Positions 5,626-6,045 of a DNA stretch of 6,045 bases are shown here, piece after piece. Source of the DNA: CAZEQD01 sp964514305 (GTDB lineage: Bacteria; Acidobacteriota; Aminicenantia; Aminicenantales; Aminicenantaceae); NCBI GenBank assembly GCA_964514305.1, contig CAZEQD010000087.1:1-6045 (forward strand). Direction: 5' to 3'. The position numbers and the translations under genes were made by a program. How positions within the stretch are numbered: the first letter of the stretch is position 1; each line of letters opens with the position of its first letter. Under the pieces are notes generated by a model. It had not been told where the DNA came from. It searched no databases and worked only from the letters and a program-made list of their open reading frames with translations.

Positions 5626-6045
5626 TTAGGTCAGAATTTTAATCAATTTGTAATATTCTTCTACCCTTATTTTCTTAGGTTGAATAGCTGTGGTCAGAGG
5701 CAGAGTAGTAAGTTTGTTGTTCTTCAAACAGACACATTTATCTGTCTGGCCATCCTTTAAAATATTTACGGCATAGCTTCCTAAGCGAGCGGCCATGATT
5801 CTGTCCACAGCTGTTGGCCGACCGCCTCTTTGAATGTAACCTAAGACGGTGACTCTGGTTTCAAAACCAGTCCTTTTACTAATCTTGTGGGCTACTTCCT
5901 GAGCTTTGGCCTTTCCTTCAGCAACAATGATTATCCAGCTCAATTTTCCTTTGGCTCGGCCGGCCATAATTTCCTGGCACATGCGGGACAGATTGACTTC
6001 TTTTTCAGGAAGAAACACCTCTTCGCAGCCTCCGGCCAGAGCTAC
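5626..6045 (-). CDS. pfkA: 6-phosphofructokinase, C-terminal 139 residues
   Basis: Phosphorylates fructose-6-phosphate to fructose-1,6-bisphosphate in the cytoplasm. Only the C-terminal part is here; the frame is open to the right edge, and a GTG at 6018 is an internal valine rather than a start, since VALAGGCEEV precedes it in frame as in PfkA proteins. About 180-200 residues are missing. Numbered from the edge, AEG (42-44) with Glu43, FETR with Arg64, and GYIQRGG (69-75) with Arg73 align at exactly the spacing of E. coli PfkA Glu222, Arg243 and Arg252, which bind fructose-6-phosphate. Tyr70 sits where E. coli has His249. DRIMAARLGSYAV (81-93) is the following conserved helix. Whether the phosphoryl donor is ATP or pyrophosphate depends on residues outside the window. 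The gene ends 18 nt before the aldolase, its next enzyme in the pathway. Confidence 0.95.
   Translation of the reverse strand, partial: VALAGGCEEVFLPEKEVNLSRMCQEIMAGRAKGKLSWIIIVAEGKAKAQEVAHKISKRTGFETRVTVLGYIQRGGRPTAVDRIMAARLGSYAVNILKDGQTDKCVCLKNNKLTTLPLTTAIQPKKIRVEEYYKLIKILT

Noticed and set aside
1..6045. CRISPR array, tRNA/rRNA genes, insertion sequence ends or prophage/defence genes
   Set aside because: No regularly spaced repeats, no clover-leaf-like or rRNA-like segments and no transposase or integrase motifs were seen. Nearly all sequence is accounted for by six metabolic genes.

Overview
All genes in this window read on the minus strand. It looks like accessory-to-core metabolism from an uncultured bacterium, assembled as a scaffold: 100 N bases at 2646-2745 mark a join of conventional, probably not real, length. 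By eye the DNA is moderately AT-rich, with many AGA/AGG arginine codons. Gene content is bacterial: a PfkA-type phosphofructokinase, a class II aldolase, and a secreted M14 peptidase of a kind I associate with Aminicenantes, Acidobacteriota and similar lineages. I hold the taxonomic guess only weakly.

In transcription order (right to left), the first half is a glycolytic cluster. It holds the C-terminal 139 codons of 6-phosphofructokinase (5626-6045), then after 18 nt a long, divergent class II fructose-bisphosphate aldolase (4246-5607), then after 43 nt a complete pyruvate kinase (2748-4202). The short spacings and the ribosome binding sites in both gaps suggest one operon covering the committed step, the C6-to-C3 split and the final ATP-yielding step of glycolysis.

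Beyond the scaffold gap lies a glycan part. A GT4-type glycosyltransferase (1566 to the gap edge at 2645) has lost only its extreme N-terminus in the gap. A GH130 mannoside phosphorylase/hydrolase-like enzyme (586-1530, ATG start preferred over an upstream TTG) follows 35 nt later. Together they suggest making and phosphorolytically breaking a mannose-containing glycan, whose sugar phosphate could enter the glycolytic genes next door; this is inference.

A 109-nt intergenic region (477-585) carries a plausible promoter and a small hairpin over the ribosome binding site. It precedes a secreted M14 zinc carboxypeptidase-like protein (1-476) that runs off the left edge. No RNA genes, CRISPR arrays, insertion sequences or long repeats were seen. 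The remaining open frames on the plus strand are antisense shadows of these genes. Nothing here is clearly a new system; the most unusual items are the aldolase and the glycosyltransferase/GH130 pair beside glycolysis.
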